From the NCBI RefSeq assembly GCF_026625125.1, contig NZ_CP113097.1, positions 1,798,001-1,862,000 on the forward strand: a DNA stretch of 64,000 bases, written 5' to 3'. Origin of the DNA: Pseudomonas putida (GTDB lineage Bacteria > Pseudomonadota > Gammaproteobacteria > Pseudomonadales > Pseudomonadaceae). Below are positions 21,529-30,061 of this stretch, in pieces. The notes under the pieces are model-generated. The model made no database searches and had not been told where the DNA came from. It worked only from the letters and a program-made list of their open reading frames with translations. Both the position numbers and the translations under genes were made by a program. Within the stretch, counting starts at the first letter, position 1, and the number at the start of each line of letters is the position of its first letter.

Positions 21529-22524
21529 ATGTTCGAGGAAGACAACGCGCAGTGGGGCTTGGTGCACGCCCTGGTGCTCGATGGCAAAGGCGGCGCGCGC
21601 TCGATCCCCCGGACCGAGCTGGACGACCTGCAATTGCAGCCACAGGAGAGCCTGTGGCTGCACTGGGACCGCAGTCATCCCCAAACCCGTACCTGGCTGC
21701 TGCAAGAGAGCGGGCTGAGTGAGTTCGCCTGCGAGCTGCTGCTGGAGGAAAACACCCGGCCGCGCCTGCTGCCGCTGGCCGATGAACAGCTGCTGCTGTT
21801 TTTGCGAGGGGTGAATCTCAACCCGGGCGCCGAGCCTGAAGACATGGTGTCGGTACGTATTTTTGCTCAGGCGCGGCGGGTGATTTCGTTGCGCTTGCGG
21901 CCTTTGCGCGCCAGTGACGAAATTCTGCGTCTGCTGGACGAGGGGAGGGGGCCAACGTCGGCCTCCGAGCTGCTGCTGTTGATGGGCGAATTGCTCACCG
22001 AGAAAGTCCAGGGTCTAGTCAACGATCTGTCGGAACTGGTCGATCTGGAGGAAGAGAAAGTCGAATCCGACGAACGGTATAGTCCTGAGCATGGCAGCTT
22101 GCAACAGATTCGTCGTCGGGCCGCTGGCCTGCGGCGTTTTCTCGCCCCACAGCGGGAAATCTATGCCCAGCTGTCGCGCAGCCGGTGGAGTTGGTTCGCC
22201 GATGCGGACGCTGACTACTGGAACGAGCTGAACAACAGCCTGATCCGCTACCTCGAGGAGCTGGAGCTGGCCCGTGAGCGCGCCGCGCTGGTCCTGGAAA
22301 GTGAGGACCGGCGGCGCAGCGAGCGGATGAACCGGACCATGTACCGCTTTGGCATCATCACCTGCATTTTCCTGCCCATGAGCTTCGTCACCGGGTTGCT
22401 GGGGATCAATGTCGGCGGCATTCCGGGGGCGGAAAACCCCTATGGTTTCCTGCTTGCCTGCATCGTCGTGCTCGGCCTTGCGGTGGGGCAGTGGTGGCTG
22501 TTCAGACGGCTGCGGTGGGTTTGA
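21529..22524 (+). CDS. CorA/ZntB family divalent cation transporter
   Basis: 331 residues. A large soluble, helix-rich N-terminal domain (1 to about 265) ends with two transmembrane helices, the first carrying the family signature as GLLGINVGGIPG near residues 288-299. This is the layout of CorA/ZntB cation channels; the pattern around GIN is more ZntB-like than classical Mg CorA (GMN), so zinc transport is plausible but unproven. ATG 21529 follows GGAG by six bases. Confidence 0.85.
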   Translation: MFEEDNAQWGLVHALVLDGKGGARSIPRTELDDLQLQPQESLWLHWDRSHPQTRTWLLQESGLSEFACELLLEENTRPRLLPLADEQLLLFLRGVNLNPGAEPEDMVSVRIFAQARRVISLRLRPLRASDEILRLLDEGRGPTSASELLLLMGELLTEKVQGLVNDLSELVDLEEEKVESDERYSPEHGSLQQIRRRAAGLRRFLAPQREIYAQLSRSRWSWFADADADYWNELNNSLIRYLEELELARERAALVLESEDRRRSERMNRTMYRFGIITCIFLPMSFVTGLLGINVGGIPGAENPYGFLLACIVVLGLAVGQWWLFRRLRWV

Positions 22525-22636
22525 ATGCTAATTGGAATGTACCGGGCTTATCGCCGGCAAACCGCCCCCTGCATCGGCCGATGTGTGACCCATCGCCCGC
22601 CGCCCTCGTCTCTGACTGACATTGCGCGAGGTGCAC

Positions 22637-22900
22637 ATGCACGATCCGTTTGAACAATCCCTGCGTGACCTGCTCAACGCGTCGCCATCCGGTGAAGACC
22701 GGGACGACGCTGCGTGCCTGGGTCGCGTGCTGAAAACCGCCAACCGCCAGGTCGGCGCCGGTGACCTGTTCAGCCTGCTTGGCCGTTGGAGCCAGGCGCT
22801 GCTGATCGCCGTGAACAATGGCTCGGCGCATGTCGCGCCGGTGCGCCGCACTTCTGCCCGTAACGCTGCCGCTGGTAGCAAAGCTGATAAGGCCGATTGA
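22637..22900 (+). CDS. crfX: CrfX-like small protein
   Basis: An 87-residue protein beginning MHDPFEQSLRDLLNASPSG and ending in a basic/Ala-rich tail (VRRTSARNAAAGSKADKAD). Position and size match crfX of P. aeruginosa, which lies immediately before cmpX and sigX. GAGGTG precedes the ATG. It ends two bases before the cmpX ATG, so they are one operon. Biochemical role not established. Confidence 0.8.
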   Translation: MHDPFEQSLRDLLNASPSGEDRDDAACLGRVLKTANRQVGAGDLFSLLGRWSQALLIAVNNGSAHVAPVRRTSARNAAAGSKADKAD

Positions 22901-22902
22901 AT

Positions 22903-23727
22903 ATGGAACTCGATCTCTGGACCCAGAGCCTGGTCACTGCCATGACCGCCCTATGGACCAAGGTGGCGAACTTCATCCCCAACCTGTTCGGCGCGCTGGT
23001 CGTGGTGCTGCTCGGTTTCGTGGTGGCCAAGCTGCTCGATACGCTGCTGTCCAAGCTGCTGGCCAAGTTCGGCCTGGACCGCCTGATGGCTGGTACCGGC
23101 CTGACCAAAATGCTCAGCCGTGGCGGCATTCAGGTGCCGATCTCGACCTTGATCGGCAAGATCGTCTACTGGTTCGTCTTGCTGATTTTCCTGGTTTCTG
23201 CCGCCGAATCCCTTGGCCTTGAGCGGGTGTCTGCCACCCTCGACATGCTCGCCCTGTACCTGCCCAAGGTGTTTGGCGCGGCGTTGGTGCTGTTGGTGGG
23301 CGTGCTGCTGGCGCAAGTGGCCAATGGCCTGGTGCGTGGTGCCGCCGAAGGCATCGGCCTCGAGTATTCCGCAGGGCTTGGGCGCATCACCCAAGGCCTG
23401 GTGATCATCATCAGCATCTCGGTGGCGATCAGCCAGCTTGAGGTCAAGACCGACCTGCTCAACCACGTGATCGTGATCGGGCTGATTACCGTTGGTCTGG
23501 CCGTTGCGCTTGCGATGGGGCTCGGCAGTCGTGAAATCGCTGGGCAGATTCTGGCCGGTATCTATGTGCGTGAGCTTTACCAGGTCGGCCAGCAGGTGCG
23601 AATTGGAGAGGTCGAGGGGCAGATCGAGGAGATCGGCACGGTCAAGACGACGTTGCTGACCGATGATGGCGAATTAGTGTCGCTGGCTAATCGAGTGTTG
23701 CTCGAGCAGCGCGTCAATAGCCGCTAA
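22903..23727 (+). CDS. cmpX: CmpX, MscS-like cytoplasmic membrane protein
   Basis: A 274-residue membrane protein with TM_helix-type repeats: four or more hydrophobic helices between about 20 and 190 (LFGALVVVLLGFVVAKLLD, VYWFVLLIFLVSAA, VFGAALVLLVGVLLAQVA, VIVIGLITVGLAVALAMGLG), then a short MscS-like beta domain (VRIGEVEGQIEEIGTVKTTLL). The ATG at 22903 follows the crfX stop by two bases. In P. aeruginosa, loss of cmpX alters sigX expression and envelope properties. Here it sits 89 bases before sigX. Confidence 0.88.
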   Translation: MELDLWTQSLVTAMTALWTKVANFIPNLFGALVVVLLGFVVAKLLDTLLSKLLAKFGLDRLMAGTGLTKMLSRGGIQVPISTLIGKIVYWFVLLIFLVSAAESLGLERVSATLDMLALYLPKVFGAALVLLVGVLLAQVANGLVRGAAEGIGLEYSAGLGRITQGLVIIISISVAISQLEVKTDLLNHVIVIGLITVGLAVALAMGLGSREIAGQILAGIYVRELYQVGQQVRIGEVEGQIEEIGTVKTTLLTDDGELVSLANRVLLEQRVNSR

Positions 23728-23816
23728 TTGCCCAAAAGCTGTTAATGTATGCCGCCGCTGAAATCCGCCCACGTGGCCGAGCGGTGACATTGACCTGACT
23801 GTCGGCCAGATCCGTT

Positions 23817-24407
23817 TTGAATAAAGTTCATTCGCCGCCCATGCGTTACGACCCGCGCGAGCTCACCGACGAGGAGTTGGTGGCGCGTTCGCATGAGGAG
23901 CTGTACCACGTTACCCGCGCCTATGAAGAGCTCATGCGGCGCTACCAGCGGACCCTGTTCAACGTGTGCGCGCGTTATCTGGGGAACGACCGGGATGCTG
24001 ACGATGTCTGTCAGGAGGTGATGCTCAAGGTGCTTTACGGTCTGAAGAACTTCGAGGGTAAATCCAAGTTCAAGACCTGGCTCTACAGCATTACCTATAA
24101 CGAATGCATCACCCAGTACCGCAAGGAGCGCCGCAAACGTCGGTTGATGGATGCCTTGAGTCTTGACCCTGTTGAAGAGGCGTCTGAAGACAAGGCACCG
24201 AAACCCGAAGAAAAGGGCGGTCTGGACAAGTGGCTGGTGTATGTGAACCCGATCGATCGGGAAATTCTGGTGCTGCGCTTTGTCGCGGAACTGGAGTTTC
24301 AGGAGATCGCGGATATCATGCACATGGGCCTGAGCGCGACGAAAATGCGCTACAAGCGCGCGCTGGACAAGCTTCGAGAGAAATTTGCAGGTTTGGATGA
24401 AACTTAG
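23817..24407 (+). CDS. sigX: ECF sigma factor SigX
   Basis: A 196-residue extracytoplasmic-function sigma factor. Region 2 contains YQRTLFNVCARYLGNDRDAD and DVCQEVMLKVLYGL; region 4 contains PIDREILVLRF and EIADIMHMGLSATKMRYKRAL. The sequence is almost identical to the SigX I know from P. aeruginosa, which controls oprF, fatty acid composition and membrane fluidity. The start is a TTG at 23817 giving MNKVHSPPMRYDPREL; the internal ATG at residue 9 would remove conserved sequence. No anti-sigma gene is adjacent. Confidence 0.93.
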   Translation: MNKVHSPPMRYDPRELTDEELVARSHEELYHVTRAYEELMRRYQRTLFNVCARYLGNDRDADDVCQEVMLKVLYGLKNFEGKSKFKTWLYSITYNECITQYRKERRKRRLMDALSLDPVEEASEDKAPKPEEKGGLDKWLVYVNPIDREILVLRFVAELEFQEIADIMHMGLSATKMRYKRALDKLREKFAGLDET

Positions 24408-24517
24408 CCCCTTGCGAATATCTCTAACGAATCGGCGAGTTCTGCTAGACTTGCCGTCGAGTTGTCCGCCGGATTTTGGTGGGACTGCTTAACTATCACC
24501 AGATGGGGATTTAACGG

Positions 24518-25555
24518 ATGAAATTGAAAAACACCTTGGGCTTGGCCATTGGCTCGCTCGTAGCAGCTACTTCGTTCGGCGTTCTGGCTCAAGGCCAAGG
24601 CGCTGTCGAGATCGAAGGCAACGTCACCAAGCAGTACTACGACAGCGAGCGTAACTTCAAGAACGACGGCACCAATCCTGGTGTTCGCCTCGGTTACTTC
24701 CTGACCGACGACGTCTCCCTGGACCTGGGCTACAACGAGACTCACAACGCTCGTGGCGAAGTCTTCAACAAAGACATCAAAGGTTCCAAAGCCAAGCTCG
24801 ACGCTACCTACCACTTCGGTACCGTTGGCGACGCTCTGCGTCCGTACGTTTCCGCTGGTTTCGCTCACGAGAGCCTGGGCCAGGCCACTCGTAGCGGCCG
24901 TGACCACTCCACCTTCGCCAACGTTGGCGCTGGCGCCAAGTGGTACATCACCGACATGTTCTTCGCCCGTGCTGGCGTTGAAGCCATGTACAACATCGAC
25001 AACGGCAACACCGAGTGGGGCCCAACCGTTGGTGTGGGTCTGAACTTCGGTGGCAGCGGTGGCAAAGTTGCTCCGGCTCCAGCCCCAGTTGCTGAAGTCT
25101 GCTCCGACAGCGACAACGACGGCGTTTGCGACAACGTCGACAAGTGCCCAGACACCCCAGCCAACGTTACCGTTGACGCTGATGGCTGCCCGGCTGTTGC
25201 CGAAGTCGTTCGCGTTGAGCTGGACGTCAAGTTCGACTTCGACAAGTCGGTCGTCAAGCCTAACAGCTACGGCGACATCAAGAACCTGGCTGACTTCATG
25301 AAGCAGTACCCACAAACCACCACCGTGGTTGAAGGTCACACTGACTCCGTGGGCCCAGACGCTTACAACCAGAAGCTGTCCGAGCGTCGCGCCAACGCTG
25401 TTAAAGAAGTGCTGACCCAGCAGTACGGTGTTGAGTCGACTCGCGTTGACTCGGTTGGCTACGGCGAAACCCGTCCGGTTGCCGACAACGCCACCGAAGA
25501 AGGCCGTGCTGTCAACCGTCGCGTTGAAGCTCAGGTAGAAGCCCAAGCCAAGTAA
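24518..25555 (+). CDS. oprF: Major outer membrane porin OprF
   Basis: 345 residues, outer membrane. A 24-residue signal peptide (MKLKNTLGLAIGSLVAATSF then GVLA) precedes an eight-strand OmpA-like barrel (about 25-185). A Pro/Ala and Cys-containing TSP3-like linker (SDNDGVCDNVDKCPDTP) leads to a peptidoglycan-binding OmpA C-domain with VVEGHTDSVGPDAYN and LSERRA. GGGGAT precedes the ATG. Codon usage is strongly biased to a few C-ending and GCT/GTT codons, as in very highly expressed genes. The 110-base gap after sigX should hold its own promoters. Confidence 0.96.
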   Translation: MKLKNTLGLAIGSLVAATSFGVLAQGQGAVEIEGNVTKQYYDSERNFKNDGTNPGVRLGYFLTDDVSLDLGYNETHNARGEVFNKDIKGSKAKLDATYHFGTVGDALRPYVSAGFAHESLGQATRSGRDHSTFANVGAGAKWYITDMFFARAGVEAMYNIDNGNTEWGPTVGVGLNFGGSGGKVAPAPAPVAEVCSDSDNDGVCDNVDKCPDTPANVTVDADGCPAVAEVVRVELDVKFDFDKSVVKPNSYGDIKNLADFMKQYPQTTTVVEGHTDSVGPDAYNQKLSERRANAVKEVLTQQYGVESTRVDSVGYGETRPVADNATEEGRAVNRRVEAQVEAQAK

Positions 25556-25573
25556 TTGGTTGAAGCTTCAATG

Positions 25574-25599
25574 AAAAACCCGGCCTCGGCCGGGTTTTT
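25574..25599. terminator. Bidirectional intrinsic terminator between oprF and cobA
   Basis: AAAAACCCGGCC and GGCCGGGTTTTT pair around TC. The A-run and T-run let it serve both convergent genes. Confidence 0.9.
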
Positions 25600-25653
25600 C
25601 TTTATCTGCAATGTGTAGTTTCCAGGCAAGCCTTCAGGCCTAAAAACACCGCA

Positions 25654-26394
25654 TCACCCGGCTGCCGCGATCCACGGATGAGCCATCACGTTCCCTGCCA
25701 CCTCGCCAATCACCAGTATCGCCGGGCTGCGCAAGTTGAATGCTCGTGCATCCTCCAGCATACCCCGCAGGTCGCTGCGCCACTCGCGCTGCTCGGGCAG
25801 TGACGCGTTCTCGATCATCGCCACCGGCATCCCCGGTGCCATGCCGCCGTCCAGCAAGCCCTGGCGGATCTGCTCCAGCCGCGCAACGCCCATGTACACC
25901 ACCAGGGTCGTGCCACCCTGTGCCAGCGCGGCCCAGTTCAGCGCGCTGTCATCCAGTGTGTGTGCGGTCACCAGCGTTACCCCACGGCTAATCCCGCGAG
26001 CGGTTAGCGAGATGCCACACTGGGTCGCGCCGGCCAGGCCAGCAGTGATGCCATTGACCACTTCGACCTCGATGCCATGCCCTTGCAGCCACGAAGCCTC
26101 CTCGCCGCCACGGCCAAAAATGCACGGGTCGCCGCCTTTGAGCCGCACGACGCAGCGGCCTTGCCGCGCATGGCGCAGCATCAGGCGCTGAATGAACGCC
26201 TGGGGTGTGGAGCGGCAGCCCCCCCGTTTGCCCACGGCAATCACCCGTGCCTGTGGGCAGTGGTCCAGCACGGCCGGGTTGACCAGGTCGTCGATCATCA
26301 CCACATGCGCCTGTTGCAGTGCACGCACCGCTTTGAGGGTGAGCAGTTCGGGGTCACCGGGGCCGGCACCGACCAGCCAGACTTTTGCATTCAT
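25654..26394 (-). CDS. cobA: Uroporphyrinogen-III C-methyltransferase
   Basis: A 246-residue SAM-dependent methyltransferase making precorrin-2, the branch point to siroheme and cobalamin. Motifs: VGAGPGDPELLTLKAV at 8-23, VRLKGGDPCIFGRGGEE, and VVNGITAGLAGATQCGI. It lacks the CysG dehydrogenase/chelatase domain. The ATG has GAGGAAA. It is last in the nas locus: siroheme is the cofactor of assimilatory nitrite reductase, which explains its position. Confidence 0.93.
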   Translation of the reverse strand: MNAKVWLVGAGPGDPELLTLKAVRALQQAHVVMIDDLVNPAVLDHCPQARVIAVGKRGGCRSTPQAFIQRLMLRHARQGRCVVRLKGGDPCIFGRGGEEASWLQGHGIEVEVVNGITAGLAGATQCGISLTARGISRGVTLVTAHTLDDSALNWAALAQGGTTLVVYMGVARLEQIRQGLLDGGMAPGMPVAMIENASLPEQREWRSDLRGMLEDARAFNLRSPAILVIGEVAGNVMAHPWIAAAG

Positions 26395-26421
26395 CAGGGT
26401 TTCCTCATGGGCAAGGCGTGC

Positions 26422-28089
26422 TCAGCCCTTGAACAGGCTGAACAGCAATATCAGGTTGAGCAACAGCGACAGTAGGGCCAGGGTGCGCCAGACCTTCAGC
26501 GGCTCGCGTTCCAGCAATGGGCGTGGATGGCTGTGCAGCGTCTGGCGGTCACCACGTTCGAGCAGCAGTAACCACTGTTCGGCGGTTTCGAAGCGTTGCG
26601 CCGGGTCCGTGGCCACGGCTTGTTGCAGGTTGTGCTGCAGCCACTCTGGCAAGTCGGGGCGATAGCGCGCCGCATTGACCGGTTGGCCAAAGCGTGGGCG
26701 CTGGAAGGCTTCGACCTCCCCATAGGGGTAATGCCCGGTCAGCAGGTGGTAGAGCGTCACTCCCGCGGCATACAGGTCTTGGCGCGGGCTCGGCGGCTGG
26801 CCTTCGAAGGCTTCCGGGGCGATGTAGGAGGGCGTGCCGGGTAGTTCGTGGCATGGGTCTTCGGACAGCCCCGGGCAGTACGCCAGGCCGAAGTCCAGCA
26901 GGCGCAGTTGGCCGTCTGTGCCCAGGTGCAGGTTGTCGGGCTTGATGTCACGGTGCAGCAGGTTGCGCCGGTGCAGCACGCCGACGGCCTGCAGTAACTG
27001 GCGCGCCACTTCCAGCCACTGGGCCAGCGGCAACGGGCCCTGCTCGGCCAGTTGTGCGGCGAGGGTTCGACCGCTGTGCTCGCGCATCACGTAGTACAGG
27101 TGCTGGCGCTGGCTGGCGGCGTGCAGTTCGGGGAAATGGCGGCCGGCTACGCGGCGCAGGAACCATTCCTCGAGCAACAGCGCCTGTGCAGCACCCGGCT
27201 CCTGTTCGCGTTCGGCAGGCAGGGTTTTCAGTAGCCACGGCTGGCCTTGGCCGTCGCGCACGCGGTACAACAGCGATTGGCGACTGTGCGCCAGCCGCGC
27301 CTCGACCTGCCAGCCATCGATTACCTGGCCGTCGCGCAGTTCGCGGGGCAACGGCCATTGCTGCAGTTGGACCAAGGTGTCGCCAAGGTTGGCCGTACCC
27401 ACTTGTTCGATCCGTACCAGCAGGGCACTGGCATTGTCCTGGCTGCCATGGTGATGGGCGCTGGCGACCAGTGTATCTGCAGCCAGTTGCAAGTCGGGTT
27501 GCTCACGCAGCACGGCCTTGATGTGCTGGTCACCCAGGCTGGCCCACACGCCGTCACTGAGCAACAGGTAGCATTCGCCTGGCTGCAGTTCACCGTCCAG
27601 GTAGTCCACCAGCAGGTGTTGGTCCAGGCCCAGCGCCCGTTTGAGCACATGCTGCATGCCGGGTTGGTCCCACACATGGTCTTCACTCAGGCACTGCAGG
27701 TGGCCGTGGTGCCAGCGATAGGCGCGGCAATCGCCGACGTGTGCCAAGGTGAAGCGGCGCCCGCGCAGCACCAGCGCACTGAGCGTGGTCAGTAGCGGCT
27801 GGCTGCCCTGAGCGCGCAGCCAGCGGTTCTGCGCCGACAGCAGGCGGTCCAGTGCCTGCGCCACGCTCCAGGTTGCGGGGGTGGCGTAGTAATCCATGGC
27901 CAGGGCCTGCAGGCTGGCCCGGGCCGCAAGGCCTCCGTCAGCACAGTGGCTGACGCCGTCGGCAAGGGCGAACAGGTAGCCCTTGCTGGCGGCAAGCTCG
28001 GGCGCCGGGGTTACCAGGCGCAAGGCGTCCTGGTTTTCCTCGCGCGGGCCGGTGGCGCTGGCCTGGGCGAAACTCAGTTGCAGGCTCAT
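26422..28089 (-). CDS. Bifunctional PP2C phosphatase / Ser-Thr protein kinase fusion
   Basis: A 555-residue protein. Residues 1 to about 230 form a PP2C phosphatase with metal-binding FALADGVSH, LAHVGDCRAYR, LLLSDGVWASL and SQDNASALLV. Residues about 255-515 form a Hanks-type kinase with WLLKTL (Lys), HRDIKPDN at 379-386, LLDFGLAY and GTPSYIAPEA. A C-terminal hydrophobic anchor (about 531-552) tethers it to the membrane. Its start is nine bases from the nasA stop, so it is in the nitrate assimilation operon. Substrate unknown; a role in controlling nitrate uptake is an inference from position. Confidence 0.9.
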   Translation of the reverse strand: MSLQLSFAQASATGPREENQDALRLVTPAPELAASKGYLFALADGVSHCADGGLAARASLQALAMDYYATPATWSVAQALDRLLSAQNRWLRAQGSQPLLTTLSALVLRGRRFTLAHVGDCRAYRWHHGHLQCLSEDHVWDQPGMQHVLKRALGLDQHLLVDYLDGELQPGECYLLLSDGVWASLGDQHIKAVLREQPDLQLAADTLVASAHHHGSQDNASALLVRIEQVGTANLGDTLVQLQQWPLPRELRDGQVIDGWQVEARLAHSRQSLLYRVRDGQGQPWLLKTLPAEREQEPGAAQALLLEEWFLRRVAGRHFPELHAASQRQHLYYVMREHSGRTLAAQLAEQGPLPLAQWLEVARQLLQAVGVLHRRNLLHRDIKPDNLHLGTDGQLRLLDFGLAYCPGLSEDPCHELPGTPSYIAPEAFEGQPPSPRQDLYAAGVTLYHLLTGHYPYGEVEAFQRPRFGQPVNAARYRPDLPEWLQHNLQQAVATDPAQRFETAEQWLLLLERGDRQTLHSHPRPLLEREPLKVWRTLALLSLLLNLILLFSLFKG

Positions 28090-28098
28090 CGGTTCGCC

Positions 28099-29310
28099 TC
28101 AGACCCGCGCCGCAGTGACCGCGGCAGAGCCCCAGGTGGTGCGCCAGCGCTGCTTGACCCCGTGCAGCCCGAACCAGGCCAGCAGGCCCAGGCTAGCGAA
28201 CAGCCACAGGCCCATCTGGTAGTCACCGGTGTGCTGCTTGATGGTGCCGAGCCCGGCCGCCAGCAGGAAGCCGCCGATGCCGCCAGCCATGCCGATCAGC
28301 CCGGTCATCACACCGATCTCCTGGCGGAAGCGTTGCGGGACCAACTGGAACACCGCGCCGTTGCCCGCGCCCAAGCCAAGCATGGCACTGACGAACAACG
28401 CCAGGGCCGCGGTGGCGCTGGGCAGGTTGAAGCCCACGGCAGCGATGCAGATGGCGGCCACGCTGTACATGCCAAGCAGGGTGCGGATGCCCCCGAAACG
28501 GTCAGCCAGGGCGCCGCCCAGCGGGCGCATCAGGCTACCGGCGAACACGCAGGCGGCGGTGTAGTAGCCTGCGGTGATCGGGCTGAGGCCATACTGGTCG
28601 CTGAAATAGCCGGGCAGGGCGCTGGCCAGGCCGATGAAGCCGCCGAAGGTGACGCTGTAGAAGAACATGAACCACCAGCTGTCGCGATCACCCAGCGCCT
28701 TGAGGTAGTCGGCCATGGCCTTTGGCTTGGGCCGTTGTGGTGCATTACGCGCGAGCAGGGCGAACACGACCACCGTTAGCAGCAGCGGGATCACGGCGAA
28801 ACCGAACACATTGTTCCAGCCAAAGCCTGCAGCCAGCACCGGGGCCAGCAACGCGGCGAAGACGGTGCCGGAGTTGCCTGCGCCAGCGATGCCCATCGCC
28901 TTGCCCTGATGCTGCGGCGGATACCATTGCGAGGCCAGCGGCAGCGACACGGCGAACGAGGCGCCGGCAACGCCGAGGAACACGCCGAGCAGCAGGGCTT
29001 GTTCGAAGCTGTGCACGCCCAGGTACCAGGCGCAGGCCAGGGCGACAATGACGATGACCTGGCCGATCAGCCCGGCGGTTTTCGGTGAGAGGCGGTCGAC
29101 CAGCAGCCCCATGACGAAGCGCAGCACGGCACCGGCGAGGATGGGTGTCGCGACCATCAGGCCCCGCTGTTGTGCACTCAGTTGCAGGTCGGCGGCGATC
29201 TGGACGGCCAGCGGGCCGAGCAGGTACCACACCATGAAGCTCAGGTCGAAATACAGGAACGCAGCGAACAGCGTGGGCACATGCCCGGATTTCCAGAAGC
29301 TGGTACTCAT
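28099..29310 (-). CDS. nasA: Nitrate/nitrite transporter, NarK family MFS
   Basis: A 403-residue, twelve-helix inner-membrane transporter. Both nitrate-signature regions are seen: GIAGAGNSGTVFAALLAP and GLGAGNGAVFQLVPQRF. The cytoplasmic loop VDRLSPKT is the MFS motif. The ATG at 29308-29310 follows GAGGTG; eight additional in-frame residues upstream are not conserved. Expression is predicted to depend on sigma-54 and on NasT antitermination in the 120-base leader, both described separately. Confidence 0.92.
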   Translation of the reverse strand: MSTSFWKSGHVPTLFAAFLYFDLSFMVWYLLGPLAVQIAADLQLSAQQRGLMVATPILAGAVLRFVMGLLVDRLSPKTAGLIGQVIVIVALACAWYLGVHSFEQALLLGVFLGVAGASFAVSLPLASQWYPPQHQGKAMGIAGAGNSGTVFAALLAPVLAAGFGWNNVFGFAVIPLLLTVVVFALLARNAPQRPKPKAMADYLKALGDRDSWWFMFFYSVTFGGFIGLASALPGYFSDQYGLSPITAGYYTAACVFAGSLMRPLGGALADRFGGIRTLLGMYSVAAICIAAVGFNLPSATAALALFVSAMLGLGAGNGAVFQLVPQRFRQEIGVMTGLIGMAGGIGGFLLAAGLGTIKQHTGDYQMGLWLFASLGLLAWFGLHGVKQRWRTTWGSAAVTAARV

Positions 29311-29342
29311 CGAACACCTCACTCGGCAATGCAACGGAAACG

Positions 29343-29393
29343 AAAAGACGCCGCTACCCGGTCCACTGGCGTGGAGGGGTGAGCGACGTCTTT
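29343..29393 (-). terminator. Intrinsic terminator in the nasA leader (NasT-controlled)
   Basis: On the minus strand AAAGACGTCGCT (29393-29382) pairs with AGCGGCGTCTTT near 29355-29344, with further pairing inside (TCCAC/GTGGA), and the right arm ends in CTTTTCGTTT. It lies 33 bases before the nasA ATG, so it is an attenuator. Its 5' arm overlaps the second ANTAR-type hairpin. Confidence 0.8.
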
Positions 29394-29426
29394 GTCGGGG
29401 TTTGTGGGCAACCGCCGTTGGCTACC
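29384..29426 (-). promoter_or_regulatory. Two-hairpin ANTAR (NasT) RNA target in the nasA leader
   Basis: Minus strand. Hairpin P1 (29426-29407): GGTAGCC, loop AACGGC, GGTTGCC. Hairpin P2 (29397-29384): CGAC, loop AAAGAC, GTCG. Both loops are six bases with A at position 1 and G at position 4, the known signature bound by ANTAR domains. P2 uses bases of the terminator's 5' arm, so P2 and the terminator exclude each other. When NasT stabilises P1-P2, nasA would be transcribed. Confidence 0.8.
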
Positions 29427-29440
29427 GGTGCGATATCTTC

Positions 29441-29457
29441 AGCAAGAGCTGGGCCAA
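29441..29457 (-). promoter_or_regulatory. Sigma-54 (-24/-12) promoter for nasA
   Basis: Minus strand TTGGCCCA-GCTC-TTGCT: GG and GC with the required ten-base spacing, close to the TTGGCACG-N4-TTGCA consensus. Transcription would begin near 29430, just before the first ANTAR hairpin. Nitrate assimilation genes in pseudomonads are known to need RpoN and NtrC. Confidence 0.75.
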
Positions 29458-29474
29458 CATTGTACGGCCGCTGC

Positions 29475-30050
29475 CTAGCCCAGCATCTCGTGCATGGCGA
29501 TGATCTGCTCAGCCACCTGGATCAGCTTCTGCTGGCGGCTCATGGCCTGACGGCGCATCAGGGTGTACGCCTGTTCTTCATTACAGTCTTTCATTTTCAT
29601 CAACAGGCCCTTGGCCTGCTCGATACGCTTGCGCTCGGCCAGTTGCTGGTCGCGGGCCTGCAGCTGGGCCTTGAGCGCCTGGTCGCTCTCGAAGCGGGCC
29701 ATGGCTACATCCAGGATGGGCTGCAAGCGGGCGGCGTGAATACCCTCGACGATGTACGCGCTGACCCCGGCCTGGATCGCCTGGCGCATCACCCCGGGGT
29801 CATGCTCGTCGGTGAACAGCACAATTGGCCGTGGCTGGTCGCGGCTGACCATCACCACCTGTTCCATCACGTCGCGGTCGGGTGAATCGGTATCGATCAA
29901 TACCACGTCCGGGTGCACCATTTCGACGCAGGCCGGCAGGTCGATGGTTAAGTCTGGCGCCTCGATCACCTCGAAGCCGGCCTCGCGCAGTGCAGCCTTG
30001 AGGCGGCCGAGTTTGTTCTGGGTATCGTCGATCAGCAGGATGCGCAGCAT
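29475..30050 (-). CDS. nasT: NasT, ANTAR-domain antiterminator
   Basis: A 191-residue response-regulator-like protein. The receiver domain (MLRILLIDDTQNKLGRL; VVLIDTDSPDRDV) is followed by a coiled linker and a C-terminal ANTAR RNA-binding domain (about 130-185, with KGLLMKMKDCNEEQAYTLMR). NasT binds leader RNA hairpins to prevent termination when freed from NasS by nitrate. The start is ATG 30048-30050, eleven bases after nasS. Its predicted RNA target lies directly downstream, before nasA. Confidence 0.93.
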   Translation of the reverse strand: MLRILLIDDTQNKLGRLKAALREAGFEVIEAPDLTIDLPACVEMVHPDVVLIDTDSPDRDVMEQVVMVSRDQPRPIVLFTDEHDPGVMRQAIQAGVSAYIVEGIHAARLQPILDVAMARFESDQALKAQLQARDQQLAERKRIEQAKGLLMKMKDCNEEQAYTLMRRQAMSRQQKLIQVAEQIIAMHEMLG

Positions 30051-30061
30051 GGCGGTGCCCC

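Noticed and set aside
22525..22600. A REP element between the CorA-type gene and crfX
   Set aside because: CCGGGCTTATCGCCGGCAAA resembles half a REP, but there is no inverted partner nearby, so I do not list it as a repeat.
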